64,000 nt of DNA from Nocardia arthritidis (GCF_011801145.1 NZ_CP046172.1:7750001-7814000), one strand, 5' to 3'. Counted from the first letter of the stretch, positions 29,170-38,621 are shown. Program-made: numbers and translations. Notes: generated by a model not told the origin, from the sequence alone.

Positions 29170-30030
29170 ATGGTGGAACTTCGCCAGCTCACGTACTTCG
29201 TCGCGGTGTGTGAGGAGCTCAGCTTCAGCGGTGCGGCGACGAGGTGTTTTATCTCACAGTCGGCGATCAGCCATCAGATCTCCCGGCTGGAGCGCGATCT
29301 TGGTGTGCAGCTGTTCGAGCGCTCGACAAGATCGGTGGTACCCACCGACGCGACCACGCGGCTACTTCCCCTTGCGAAACAGATGCTCAGCCTGGAGTCC
29401 GCCATCCGCGCGGCCGTGCGCACCTCGGGTCCCCGGGTGCGGCTGGCCGCCAACATGTCCTTCGCGACCCGGTCGCTGTCGGCCATCGCGAGCACCCGCG
29501 CCGAGCACCCGGGCGCGGAGATCGAATTCGTGATCAAACCCTTCCGTCAGCGCATCGCCGCGGTGGCCGACGGCGACTGCGATCTCGCGCTCATCCGCGG
29601 CAGCGTCGACCAGCCCGGTCTCACGGTGCGCCAGCTCTGGGTCGAGGATCTGGTGATCGTCACCGCGCCGGGCCATCCGCTGTCCGCGGGCGACGGCGTG
29701 ACGCTCGCCGACCTCAGCCGCTACCCGCTGCTGCTGCCGCCGGAACAGGAACAGGTGTTGCTGCACACCATCATTCGGCAGGCCTTCGCCGATCAGGCCA
29801 GCGGCCCGACCTACGGCCCGCCGATCCCGCCCGATCACACCGCGTCGATGGAATTGATCAACCGCCCCGACGCGTGGACGGTGCTCTACGCCGAGAGTTC
29901 GACCGAGGGCCTGGTGGCATTGCGGCTGGCCGACCACCGCTTGCGCATCCCGGTTTCGGCGGTGCTGCGCAGCGACATTCGCCGCTCACCGATTCTGGAA
30001 ACACTACTTGCCGCACTCGAAAGACACTGA
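29170..30030 (+). CDS. LysR-family transcriptional regulator
   Basis: 286 residues. The LysR helix-turn-helix is textbook (VELRQLTYFVAVCEELSFSG, QSAISHQISRLERDLGVQLFER), followed by a periplasmic-binding-type ligand domain (about 90-285). ATG 29170 has CGGAGG 2-7 bases before it. Divergent from ndh, so control of ndh in response to redox or metabolite state is possible. Confidence 0.93.
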   Translation: MVELRQLTYFVAVCEELSFSGAATRCFISQSAISHQISRLERDLGVQLFERSTRSVVPTDATTRLLPLAKQMLSLESAIRAAVRTSGPRVRLAANMSFATRSLSAIASTRAEHPGAEIEFVIKPFRQRIAAVADGDCDLALIRGSVDQPGLTVRQLWVEDLVIVTAPGHPLSAGDGVTLADLSRYPLLLPPEQEQVLLHTIIRQAFADQASGPTYGPPIPPDHTASMELINRPDAWTVLYAESSTEGLVALRLADHRLRIPVSAVLRSDIRRSPILETLLAALERH

Positions 30031-30068
30031 GAGCCAGCATATCTCGCGAAATAAACTGTCACACAAGC

Positions 30069-30104
30069 AAGCCCACCGAGACCGTCGCCGGGCTCGGTGG
30101 GCTT
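30069..30104. terminator. Strong bidirectional terminator hairpin
   Basis: AAGCCCACCGAG pairs perfectly with CTCGGTGGGCTT (12 bp) around a 12-base loop. It separates the convergent LysR and ABC permease genes. Each strand leaves CTT at the end of the stem. Confidence 0.75.
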
Positions 30105-30126
30105 TGAAATCAAAAAGTATTGCTGG

Positions 30127-30888
30127 TCAAGCATTCTCGCGAGCGAAGCTGCGCCCGCCCAGCACCATCAGCAGCAACGCCACCGCGATGGTGAGCCCGG
30201 TACCCAGATACACCTCACTCGCCCCGAAGTCGCCGCGGAACAGCGCCCGCGCCGCGTCTACGGTGTGCGAGAACGGATTTGCCTTGCCGATGTCCCGCAG
30301 CCAAGTAGGTCCCACGTTGAGCGGCAACAGGATTCCGGACAGCAGCATCAGCGGCACCGAGAAGGAGTTCAGGATCGAGGCAAGGGTGTCCTCCGCACGC
30401 GCCCACAGCCCAAGGGCATACGAGGCCGATGCGAGCCCCGCACCCATGACCGAAATGAGCAGGATCGAGGCCACCAGCCCGAGTGGATCCGGCCGCACCC
30501 CGAACGCCGCCATCGCGAGTCCGACCAGCACCAACGCCTGCGTGAACAGCACCGTCATATCCTTCAACACCCGCCCGAACAACAGCGCACCCCGGCTCGC
30601 GGGCGTAACCCGCTGCCGCTCGACGACACCCGCGCGCAGTTCCCCCACGATCGCGAAGCCGACATAGATCGTAGAGAACAGCCCGGTCTGGATGACCAGC
30701 GCGGGCGTCAACAGCTGCCACGGATCGACGCCGGACCCGAGTCCGGGCGCTATCCCCTTCACCAGTGGACCGAACAACACCAGGTAGAGCAGCGGCTGGG
30801 AGAGCCCGATCAGCACCCATACCGGATTGCGCAGGTTCGACCGCAACTGCGACCAGAAGATCAGCCGGGTATCCCGTAGAAACGTCAT
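30127..30888 (-). CDS. ABC-2 type exporter permease (DrrB-like)
   Basis: 253 residues with six hydrophobic helices and the ABC-2 signature region around NPFSHTVDAARALFRGD. Its start overlaps the ATPase stop by ATGA. Together they form a DrrAB-like exporter for drugs or lipids. The substrate cannot be inferred. Confidence 0.9.
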   Translation of the reverse strand: MTFLRDTRLIFWSQLRSNLRNPVWVLIGLSQPLLYLVLFGPLVKGIAPGLGSGVDPWQLLTPALVIQTGLFSTIYVGFAIVGELRAGVVERQRVTPASRGALLFGRVLKDMTVLFTQALVLVGLAMAAFGVRPDPLGLVASILLISVMGAGLASASYALGLWARAEDTLASILNSFSVPLMLLSGILLPLNVGPTWLRDIGKANPFSHTVDAARALFRGDFGASEVYLGTGLTIAVALLLMVLGGRSFARENA

Positions 30889-31910
30889 GCCGCCCGCACC
30901 TCCTCGCGCAGCGAGCGCCCGGTGATGGTCAGGAAGACATCGTCGAGGCTCGGGCGTTTGACGGTGAGCGCGCCCGGCACCAGCCCGCGCTCGTCGAGCG
31001 CGCGCAGCAGCGGCACCACCGCGGCATCACCGCGATCGACCGTCAGATGCACCAAAGTCGTTCCGGCATGGTGCGATTCGGCGCTCTCGGCACATACCAG
31101 CGAGCGCACCTCGAGAACCTCACGCGCCACTGCCACCGCGAATTCCGCATGGGCGTCATCGATTTCGAGGCTCACCACATCACCGGAGATGCGCCTCTTG
31201 AGCTCGTCGGGCGTGCCCTCCGCGACGACGATGCCGTGGTCCATCACCAGCAGGCGATCACACAGGGCGTCGGCCTCGTCGAGGTAGTGCGTGGTGAGCA
31301 CGATGGTGGTGCCACGCGCGCGCAATCGGCGGATGTGTTCCCAGAGATTGGCCCGGCTCTGCGGATCCAGGCCGGTGGTCGGTTCATCCAGGTAGATGAG
31401 CCGCGGACCGTGCACGAGACCGAGCGCGATATCGACCCGGCGGCGCTGCCCGCCGGACAGCTCACCACATTTACGGCCGCCGAGGCCCGCCAGATCGAGT
31501 GCGTCGATCAGTTCCGCGGCGTTGCGCTCGGCCTGCGCCTTGCTCAGCCCGAAAAGTCTTGCCTGCAAGATTAATTCGTCGATGACGCGGGCATCTTCGC
31601 CGGTCATACCGCCCTGTGCGACATAGCCGATCCTGGACCGCACGGTCCTCGGCTCGGTGCGCAGATCGGCGCCCGCGATGGTGGCCGCGCCCGCGGTCGG
31701 CCGGATCAGGGTGCTGATCATTCGCAACGTCGTGGTCTTACCCGCGCCGTTGGGTCCGAGCAGGCCGAGGATCTCGCCGTCCCGCACCGCGAAGTCGACG
31801 TCCTCGACCGCTTCGACAGGACCGGTCTTCGTCATGAAAGTTCGTGCCAGCCCGCGCACTTCGATCACCGAGGCGGCGGTGCGGTCACGAACGATATCAA
31901 TCGTTTCCAC
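30885..31910 (-). CDS. ABC exporter ATP-binding protein (DrrA-like)
   Basis: 341 residues. Walker A GPNGAGKTTTLRM, signature LSGGQRRRVDIALGL, Walker B LIYLDEPTTGLD and a long C-terminal DrrA-type extension. I chose GTG 31910. The alternative TTG at 31946 lies inside the palindromic operator upstream and would extend the protein by 12 residues. Downstream of the PadR regulator gene, with the operator between. Confidence 0.92.
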   Translation of the reverse strand: METIDIVRDRTAASVIEVRGLARTFMTKTGPVEAVEDVDFAVRDGEILGLLGPNGAGKTTTLRMISTLIRPTAGAATIAGADLRTEPRTVRSRIGYVAQGGMTGEDARVIDELILQARLFGLSKAQAERNAAELIDALDLAGLGGRKCGELSGGQRRRVDIALGLVHGPRLIYLDEPTTGLDPQSRANLWEHIRRLRARGTTIVLTTHYLDEADALCDRLLVMDHGIVVAEGTPDELKRRISGDVVSLEIDDAHAEFAVAVAREVLEVRSLVCAESAESHHAGTTLVHLTVDRGDAAVVPLLRALDERGLVPGALTVKRPSLDDVFLTITGRSLREEVRAA

Positions 31911-31933
31911 ACCGATTACGGTAGGAACGATCG

Positions 31934-31962
31934 ACCTAATAGTCAAGCTTTACTATTCAGGT
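31934..31962. promoter_or_regulatory. Palindromic operator of the PadR-controlled exporter
   Basis: ACCTAATAGT, eight bases (CAAGCTTT), then ACTATT-C-AGGT. The inner arms ATAGT/ACTAT spaced by 8 match the general layout of PadR-family operators (short AT-rich arms, 8-10 spacing). It lies 24-52 bases upstream of the exporter ATPase start and just after the PadR stop. Confidence 0.65.
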
Positions 31963-31978
31963 TTGATCACCCTGGTGG

Positions 31979-32668
31979 TTATACCTCCCGCTCTCGCGTC
32001 CGCGCCGTTCCGCCCGCGCGCTGCCGGGCTCGCGCCGTCCCGGACGCGGGTACACCCGCCGCGTCCACCGTCCCGATATTCCAGTGCGACCCGCTCCAAA
32101 CATCGAGCTCACCGGATTCGATGCGCGCCAACGTCTTTCGCGACCAGTTCAGATCCGCCTCGATATGATCGGCGCTGAGCCGGACCGCGTCGGCGACGTG
32201 GTAGGGATCGCCCTCGGCCGGATTACCGGAACCCTCCAGGATTCGCTGCTCCTCGCGCCGCCACTGACTCAGCTCGGCCTCGAACTTCAGGATCCGCGCG
32301 CGCAACGCGGCCACCACCTCTTCGCGGGGCAGATGCGGCATCAGCGCGACCGAGGCGAGATATGGATTCTTCGGCCGCTCGGTCGACCACACCGCCTCGC
32401 GCACCATGTCACCGAACTGCCGTTCCCCTTCGGTGGTGATCCGGTACGTCGTCCGCTCGGGTCGCGCACCGTCCTGGCCGACGCCCTCGACCTCGATCAG
32501 CCCCTCCCGCTGCAGCGTGTTCAGCGCGCCGTACACCGAACCGGGTTTCACGTTCGCCCAGGTCTCCGCCTGCCAGGCCAGCAACTCGCGCCGCACGTCG
32601 TACCCGTGCACCGGCTGCAGAATCCGCACCACTGCGAGAACCAGCATCCGGGTAGTAGGAATAGCCAT
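31979..32668 (-). CDS. PadR-family transcriptional regulator
   Basis: 229 residues. PadR winged helix: LAVVRILQPVHGYDVRREL, VKPGSVYGALNTLQREGLI, then the wing PERTTYRITTEGE. A C-terminal coiled dimerisation part (REEVVAALRARILKFEAELSQW) is followed by a basic low-complexity tail. It precedes the DrrAB-like genes on the same strand, the common arrangement in which PadR represses an exporter until its ligand binds. Confidence 0.92.
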   Translation of the reverse strand: MAIPTTRMLVLAVVRILQPVHGYDVRRELLAWQAETWANVKPGSVYGALNTLQREGLIEVEGVGQDGARPERTTYRITTEGERQFGDMVREAVWSTERPKNPYLASVALMPHLPREEVVAALRARILKFEAELSQWRREEQRILEGSGNPAEGDPYHVADAVRLSADHIEADLNWSRKTLARIESGELDVWSGSHWNIGTVDAAGVPASGTARARQRAGGTARTREREV

Positions 32669-32699
32669 ACTCGCAGGTTAACCCACCCGATACCGCCCA

Positions 32700-32759
32700 A
32701 ATAAAACGAAAGGCTCGCCAAATCTGTTGCTACCGTACGCAACAACAGATTTGGCGAGC
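32700..32759 (-). terminator. Terminator of etfBA: 17-bp perfect stem
   Basis: Bases 32713-32729 pair with 32743-32759 (inner part AAATCTGTTG / CAACAGATTT) with a 13-base loop. On the minus strand the stem is followed by CTTTCGTTTTATTT, a T-rich tail. It lies about 115 bases past the etfA stop. The A/T-rich stem is unusual in this G+C-rich DNA. Confidence 0.8.
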
Positions 32760-32873
32760 ACATGGGTAACTCACCGGGAACCGGCCAACTGAGCCGCCCA
32801 CTTTCGCTAGCCGGGTTGCCAACCCACCGCGCACCTGACAGGTCCGCCGAAATATCCGGAGAGGCGGACTAGC

Positions 32874-33830
32874 CTAGCCCTTGTGCGCCTTGACCGCCTC
32901 GGTCAACTGCGGGGCGACGTTGAACAGGTCGCCGACGATGCCGTAGTCCGCGATCTCGAAGATCGGGGCTTCCTCGTCCTTGTTGACCGCGACGATGGTC
33001 TTCGAGGTCTGCATACCGGCGCGGTGCTGGATGGCGCCGGAGATGCCGAGGGCGACGTACAGCTGCGGGGAGACCGTCTTACCGGTCTGGCCGACCTGGA
33101 ACTGGCCCGGGTAGTAACCCGAATCCACCGCGGCGCGCGATGCGCCGACGGCCGCGCCGAGCGAATCGGCCAGCGCCTCGACCACCGAGAAGTTGTCGGC
33201 GGAACCGACGCCGCGGCCACCGGAGACGACGATGCTCGCCTCGGTGAGCTCCGGGCGGTCACCGGCGACGACCGGCTCACGGGAGACGACCTTGACGACG
33301 CCGTCTTCCTGCGCGGGCACCTCGACGGCGACCTTCTCACCGGCGCCCGCCTGCGGCGCGGCCTCGATCGCGCCGGGACGCACCGAGATCACCGGCACAT
33401 CGCCGGTGGCCTTGGCGTCGACGGTGAACGCGCCACCGAAGATGGAGTGCACGACCGAACCGTCGGACTTCACGTCGATGACGTCGACGAGCAGGCCGGA
33501 GCCGATGCGCGCGGCGAGGCGGCCCGACACCTCCTTGCCCTCGGCGGTGGCGGCGACCAGCACGGCGGCTGGGGACGCGGATTCGACCAGTCCGGCGAGC
33601 ACGTCGACCTTCGGGGTCACCAGGTAGTTGTCCACATCGTCGGATTCGGCGACGTAGATCTTCGCGGCGCCGGCGGCGGCCAGCGCGTCGGCCAGTTTGT
33701 CGCCGGTGCCCGCGGCGCCGAGCACGACGGCGGCGGGCTCGCCCAGGGCGCGCGCGGCGGTGAGCAGTTCGGTGGTGACCTTCTTGACGGCACCGTCGGC
33801 ATGCTCGATGAGCACAAGTACTTCAGCCAT
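32874..33830 (-). CDS. etfA: Electron transfer flavoprotein subunit alpha
   Basis: 318 residues. The C-terminal FAD-binding domain has [37 protein letters not shown] and [21 protein letters not shown], all family hallmarks. With EtfB it accepts electrons from acyl-CoA dehydrogenases in fatty-acid oxidation. Follows etfB by 34 bases on the same strand. Confidence 0.97.
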   Translation of the reverse strand: MAEVLVLIEHADGAVKKVTTELLTAARALGEPAAVVLGAAGTGDKLADALAAAGAAKIYVAESDDVDNYLVTPKVDVLAGLVESASPAAVLVAATAEGKEVSGRLAARIGSGLLVDVIDVKSDGSVVHSIFGGAFTVDAKATGDVPVISVRPGAIEAAPQAGAGEKVAVEVPAQEDGVVKVVSREPVVAGDRPELTEASIVVSGGRGVGSADNFSVVEALADSLGAAVGASRAAVDSGYYPGQFQVGQTGKTVSPQLYVALGISGAIQHRAGMQTSKTIVAVNKDEEAPIFEIADYGIVGDLFNVAPQLTEAVKAHKG

Positions 33831-33864
33831 TAGTTCTCTCCTAAGAAGTCTCGACCGGGCCGGA

Positions 33865-34650
33865 TCAGATGATCTTCTGGGCGATCAGGTACTGGGCGAT
33901 CTTGTTGCCGCCGTCGCCCTCGTCCGCGACCTTCTCACCGGCGCTGCGCGGCGGCTTCGGGGTGGCGGCCGTGACGGTGCTGCCCGCGTTCGCGACGCCG
34001 ACGGTCGACGGGTCGATGCCCAGGTCGGCCAGCGTGAAGGTCTGCACTTCCTTCTTCTTCGCGGCCATGATGCCCTTGAAGGACGGGAAGCGCGGCTCGT
34101 TGATCTTCTCGGTCACCGAGACGATGGCGGGCAGCGTGGCCTCCAGCTTGAACACGCCCTCGTCGGTCTCGCGCTCGCCGGTGATCTTGTTGCCGTCCAC
34201 GGTCAGCTTGCGCAGGTGGGTCAGCTGCGGGATGCCCAGGTATTCGGCGATGATCGCGGGAACGGCGCCCGCGCGGCCGTCGGTGGCCTCGTTACCGGCG
34301 ATGACCAGCTCGACGCCCTCGACCTGACCCAGCGCGCCCGCCAGCACCCACGCGGTCTGCACGGCGTCGGAGCCGTGGATGGCCGGATCGTTGATGTGGA
34401 TGGCCTTGTCGGCGCCCATGGACAGCGCCTTGCGGATGGCCTCGGTGGCGCGGTCCGGACCGGCGGCCAGCACGGTGACCTCACCGCCCTGCGCCTCCTT
34501 GATCAGCAGCGCCTCTTCGACGGCGCGCTCGTTGATCTCGTCGAGCACGGCGTCGGCGGCTTCGCGGTCGAGGGTGAAGTCGCCGTCGGTCAGCTTGCGC
34601 TCGGACCAGGTGTCGGGAACCTGCTTGATGAGTACGACGATGTTCGGCAT
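33865..34650 (-). CDS. etfB: Electron transfer flavoprotein subunit beta
   Basis: 261 residues. N-terminus NIVVLIKQVPDTWSE and the signature VELVIAGNEATDGRAGAVPAI identify the AMP-binding beta subunit. ATG 34650 gives the standard length; AGGAGG lies 13 bases upstream. First gene of the etfBA operon. The upstream divergent region holds a 22-base perfect palindrome. Confidence 0.96.
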   Translation of the reverse strand: MPNIVVLIKQVPDTWSERKLTDGDFTLDREAADAVLDEINERAVEEALLIKEAQGGEVTVLAAGPDRATEAIRKALSMGADKAIHINDPAIHGSDAVQTAWVLAGALGQVEGVELVIAGNEATDGRAGAVPAIIAEYLGIPQLTHLRKLTVDGNKITGERETDEGVFKLEATLPAIVSVTEKINEPRFPSFKGIMAAKKKEVQTFTLADLGIDPSTVGVANAGSTVTAATPKPPRSAGEKVADEGDGGNKIAQYLIAQKII

Positions 34651-34757
34651 TGGTCTTCGTCGACCTCCTGTTCTAGGTGGCACAGCGTTTGGTGGCGGTC
34701 GCACGAGCAGGGCCGTACGTCCATGTGAGTAGCTCGCTGCGTGACACTACCCTACGT

Positions 34758-34779
34758 TAAGTTACCCATGGGTAACTTA
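34758..34779. promoter_or_regulatory. 22-bp perfect palindrome in the etfB / methyltransferase spacer
   Basis: TAAGTTACCCA and its exact reverse complement, with no spacer. It is 108 bases upstream of etfB and 69 upstream of the methyltransferase. GTTACC half-sites of this type are typical of TetR-family regulators. The protein that binds is not in the window. Confidence 0.7.
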
Positions 34780-34847
34780 CTGGCCGCACCATCGGAACAG
34801 GCAACCGGGCGATCGGGTTCGCCGGATCGGCCAGTAACGTCTGATGG

Positions 34848-35633
34848 ATGAGTGAGGCTGTGATCCCTGCCGCGGCGGCCGAGTCCGGTGCCACCGAACC
34901 GCTGCCGCTGACCGGCGAGCGCACCGTCCCGGGCATAGCCGAGGAAAATTACTGGTTCCGCAGACATGAGATCGCCTATGCCCGGCTGCTCGAGCGCTGC
35001 GCCGGAAAAGTGGTGCTGGAGGCGGGATCCGGCGAGGGCTACGGCGCGGACATGATCGCCGACGTCGCCGCCAAGGTCATCGGCCTCGACTACGACGCGA
35101 GCGCGGTCGCGCACGTACGCGCCAGATATCCGCGCGTCGACATGCGCCACGGCAACCTCGCCGAACTGCCGCTCGACGACGCATCCGTCGATGTCGTGGT
35201 GAATTTCCAAGTGATCGAACATCTTTGGGATCAGGGCCAGTTCCTCCTGGAATGCCTGCGGGTGCTGCGGCCGGGCGGCGAACTCCTGATCAGCACGCCC
35301 AACCGGATCACGTTCTCCCCGGGCCGGGATACCCCGCTCAACCCCTTCCACACCCGCGAACTGAACGCCGCCGAACTCACCGAACTGCTCGTCACGGCCG
35401 GATTCACGGTCCGGTTGATGACCGGCGTGCACCACGGACCGAAGCTGAAAGCGTTGGACGCCAAGCACGGTGGCTCGTTCATCGACGCGCAGATCCAGCG
35501 CGCGCTGGCCGGCGAACCGTGGCCCGCCGAGCTGACCGCCGATGTCGCCGCCGTCACCATCGACGATTTCGAACTCGTCCCCGAAGACATCGACGCCAGC
35601 CTCGATCTGGTTGCCATAGCGGTGAAGCCTTGA
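34848..35633 (+). CDS. SAM-dependent methyltransferase (Rv3030-like, methylglucose lipopolysaccharide cluster)
   Basis: 261 residues. Class I methyltransferase: motif I VLEAGSGEGYGADMI, then VIGLDYDASAV, a post-motif VVVNFQVIEHLWDQ and LRPGGELLISTPN. In M. tuberculosis the equivalent Rv3030 is tied to methylglucose lipopolysaccharide (MGLP) formation, probably as a sugar O-methyltransferase. It is followed directly, with overlapping stop/start (TTGA), by the GH57 and GT4 genes. Confidence 0.9.
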   Translation: MSEAVIPAAAAESGATEPLPLTGERTVPGIAEENYWFRRHEIAYARLLERCAGKVVLEAGSGEGYGADMIADVAAKVIGLDYDASAVAHVRARYPRVDMRHGNLAELPLDDASVDVVVNFQVIEHLWDQGQFLLECLRVLRPGGELLISTPNRITFSPGRDTPLNPFHTRELNAAELTELLVTAGFTVRLMTGVHHGPKLKALDAKHGGSFIDAQIQRALAGEPWPAELTADVAAVTIDDFELVPEDIDASLDLVAIAVKP

Positions 35634-37207
35634 GCGACAACGTTCCAGGACAGTTCACCCTCGTACTGCACTCCCACCTGCCGTGGCTCGCGCACCACGG
35701 CCGGTGGCCGGTCGGCGAGGAGTGGCTGTACCAATCATGGGCCGCCTCTTACCTTCCCGTCGTAGAGGTGCTGAGAACCCTTGCCGCCGAAGGACGTTCA
35801 CACCTACTGAGCCTCGGGATCACGCCGGTGCTCGCGGCACAGCTGGACGATCCACACTGCCTCGCCGGCATGCACCACTGGCTCGGCAACTGGCAGCTGC
35901 GCGCCGACGAGGCGGCGATGAGCGGTAACGTCGCGCTCGGCGGACACGAACATCGTTTGGCCGCAAAGGCTTTGGCTGATTTCGAGCTACGCTGGCGGCA
36001 CGGCGCCGCACCGGTCTGGCGGGAGCTCATCGATGCCGAGGCGATCGAATTGCTCGGCGGCCCACTGGCACATCCGTTCCAGCCACTGCTCGATCCCCGG
36101 CTGCGTGAGTTCGAATTGCGCGAGGGCCTCGCCGACGCCCGCGCCCGCTGGGGTCACACACCCACCGGCATCTGGGCGCCGGAATGCGGCTTCACCCCCG
36201 GAATGGAGTTCGGTTACGCCGCCGCCGGTGTGACCCATTTCATGGTCGACGGGCCCGCGCTGCGCGGTGACACCACCGTCGGACGGCCGGTTCGCGACTC
36301 CGATGTGGTGGCCTTCGGCCGCGATCTTCAGGTGAGCTACCGGGTCTGGTCGCCGAAGTCCGGCTACCCCGGGCACGGGGCCTACCGTGATTTCCATCAC
36401 TACGATCACGCGACGGGGCTCAAGCCGTCCCGCGTCACCGGCAAAACCGTCGCCGGACCGGACAAGGCGCCATACGATCCCGAGCTCGCGGCCGCCGCGG
36501 TGCTGCGCGATGTCGACGACTTCGTGCAAACCGTCCGCGAACGGTTGATCAGCGAGTCGGCGCGCATCGGCAGACCCGCGCTGGTGGTCGCCGCCTTCGA
36601 CACCGAACTCTTCGGGCACTGGTGGCACGAGGGGCCGCAGTGGCTCGCGCGGGTGTTGCGGGCGCTGCCGGAGGCCGGGATCACCGTCGGCACGCTGGCC
36701 GATGCCAGAGCGCGCGGATTCGTCGGTACCCCGGTCGAATTGGCCGATTCCTCGTGGGGGTCCGGCAAGGACTGGCGGGTCTGGGCCGGGGATCAGGTGC
36801 ACGATCTGGTCGAACTCAATGCCGATATCGTCCGGCTCACGCTGGACACCGTCGACAAGATGCGCGCCGCCGAGAACTCCGGCCCGGCACTGCGCGATCC
36901 GGTCGCCGATCAGTTGCTGCGCGAGGCCATCCTGACCGTCTCCAGCGACTGGGCGTTCATGGTCAGCAAGGATTCCGCCGCCGGATACGCCCGCGATCGC
37001 GCGCACCGGCACGCGCACGCCGTCCGCGAGCTCGCGGCCGCCGTCGGCGCGGGCCAACTCGCGAAAGCACGGCAGTTGACGGCAGGATGGAACGCGGCCG
37101 ACGGACTCTTTCCCGGTTTGGACGCGCGCCGCCTCGGCGCAACGGCCACCGAACACCCGGCAACGGCCGCCGCGGATCAGGCCGGTGCCGCAGAAGGATA
37201 TGCATGA
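35630..37207 (+). CDS. GH57 alpha-1,4-glucan branching-type enzyme (Rv3031-like)
   Basis: 525 residues, near-identical in length to Rv3031. GH57 motifs in order: HSHLPWLAHHG, the nucleophile region WAPECGF, and AAFDTELFGHWWHEG containing the catalytic Asp. The start is TTG 35630, overlapping the methyltransferase TGA. No other start fits the family length. It is expected to branch or transfer alpha-glucan chains in MGLP/glycogen synthesis. Confidence 0.92.
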   Translation: MSDNVPGQFTLVLHSHLPWLAHHGRWPVGEEWLYQSWAASYLPVVEVLRTLAAEGRSHLLSLGITPVLAAQLDDPHCLAGMHHWLGNWQLRADEAAMSGNVALGGHEHRLAAKALADFELRWRHGAAPVWRELIDAEAIELLGGPLAHPFQPLLDPRLREFELREGLADARARWGHTPTGIWAPECGFTPGMEFGYAAAGVTHFMVDGPALRGDTTVGRPVRDSDVVAFGRDLQVSYRVWSPKSGYPGHGAYRDFHHYDHATGLKPSRVTGKTVAGPDKAPYDPELAAAAVLRDVDDFVQTVRERLISESARIGRPALVVAAFDTELFGHWWHEGPQWLARVLRALPEAGITVGTLADARARGFVGTPVELADSSWGSGKDWRVWAGDQVHDLVELNADIVRLTLDTVDKMRAAENSGPALRDPVADQLLREAILTVSSDWAFMVSKDSAAGYARDRAHRHAHAVRELAAAVGAGQLAKARQLTAGWNAADGLFPGLDARRLGATATEHPATAAADQAGAAEGYA

Positions 37208-38457
37208 AAATCTTGATGGTGTCGTGGGAGTACCCGCCGGTCGTCGTCGGCGGGCTGGGCCGGCACGTGCATCACCTCGCGGTCGAGCTGGCCGCGGCGG
37301 GTAACGAGGTGGTCGTGCTCTCGCGCCGGCCCACCGGCACCGACGCCGCGACCCATCCCACCCACTCCTTCATCGCCGAGGGTGTGCTGGTGGTCGCGGT
37401 CGCCGAGGATCCGCCGTGCTTCGACTTCGGCGAGGACATGCTCGCCTGGACCCTCGCCATGGGGCACGCCATGGTGCGCGCGGGCGTCGGGCTCGGCAAA
37501 CCCGGCATCGGCGACGGCTGGACACCCGATGTGGTGCACGCGCACGACTGGTTGGTCGCGCATCCGGCGATCGCGCTGGCCGAGTACTACGACGTGCCGC
37601 TGGTGTCGACCATCCACGCCACCGAGGCGGGCAGGCACAGCGGCTGGGTGGCAGGCAAGGTCAACCGGCAGGTCCATTCGGTCGAGTGGTGGCTGGCGAA
37701 CGAATCCGACGCGCTCATCACCTGCTCGACCTCCATGCAGGACGAGGTGGAGCGGCTGTACGGGGCCGAGCGCGTCCCGATGACGGTGATCCGCAACGGA
37801 ATCGACGTCGGCGCCTGGACCTTCCGGCCGCGCGCGCCGCGCACCGGGCCGCCGCGGCTGCTCTACGTCGGCAGGCTCGAATACGAGAAGGGCGTGCAGG
37901 ACGCGATCGCCGCGCTGCCGCGCATCCGTCGCGCCCATCCCGGCACCACGCTCACCGTCGCCGGTGTCGGCACCCAGTTCGAATGGCTGCGCGAGCGGGC
38001 CCGGGTGCACCGGGTGGCCAGGGCCGTGAACTTCGTCGGACAGCTCGGCCACGCGGAACTGCTCGGCTGGCTGCACGGCGCCGACGCCATCGTATTGCCC
38101 AGCCGCTACGAACCTTTCGGCATCGTCGCACTGGAGGCGGCCGCCGCGGGCACCCCGCTCGTCACCTCCACCGCGGGCGGTCTCGGCGAGGCGGTCATCG
38201 ACGGCGTCACCGGCGCCTCCTTCGCCCCGGCCGATGTCGACGGTCTCGTCGACGCGGTCCGCGCCACCCTCGACGATCCGGCCGCCACCCAGGACCGCGC
38301 ATACGCCGCCCGCGAACGCCTCACCGCCGACTTCGCCTGGGACGTCGTCGCCGCCGAAACCACCCAGGTCTACACCGCCGCCAAACGCCGCGTCCGCAAC
38401 CCCCTCCCCCGCCCCACGATCATCGAACGCCCCCTCCCCGAACGAGACCCCAAGTAA
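37204..38457 (+). CDS. GT4 alpha-1,4-glucosyltransferase (Rv3032-like)
   Basis: 417 residues. Bacterial glycogen-synthase-like fold: KILMVSWEYPPVVVGGLGRHV at the N-terminus, the WLVAHPAIALAEYY helix, RNGIDV, and the C-terminal nucleotide-sugar motif PSRYEPFGIVALEAAAAGTP (EX7E). Rv3032 elongates MGLP and glycogen. Its ATG overlaps the GH57 stop (ATGA), so the methyltransferase, GH57 and GT4 genes are one translationally coupled unit. Confidence 0.93.
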   Translation: MKILMVSWEYPPVVVGGLGRHVHHLAVELAAAGNEVVVLSRRPTGTDAATHPTHSFIAEGVLVVAVAEDPPCFDFGEDMLAWTLAMGHAMVRAGVGLGKPGIGDGWTPDVVHAHDWLVAHPAIALAEYYDVPLVSTIHATEAGRHSGWVAGKVNRQVHSVEWWLANESDALITCSTSMQDEVERLYGAERVPMTVIRNGIDVGAWTFRPRAPRTGPPRLLYVGRLEYEKGVQDAIAALPRIRRAHPGTTLTVAGVGTQFEWLRERARVHRVARAVNFVGQLGHAELLGWLHGADAIVLPSRYEPFGIVALEAAAAGTPLVTSTAGGLGEAVIDGVTGASFAPADVDGLVDAVRATLDDPAATQDRAYAARERLTADFAWDVVAAETTQVYTAAKRRVRNPLPRPTIIERPLPERDPK

Positions 38458-38621
38458 CTCTGCGATACCGGCGTGCTGCTTGCCGCGGGCAACGCCAAGG
38501 ACCGGCATCACGATCCTGGGATCGCGAACGTATATCACCGGCGCTTCCGGGTTGTCCGACCTCGGCATATTGCGGGGTTTCGGTTGCTTCCGGAGTAGGT
38601 GATATGCCGCCGAAAAGTGCT

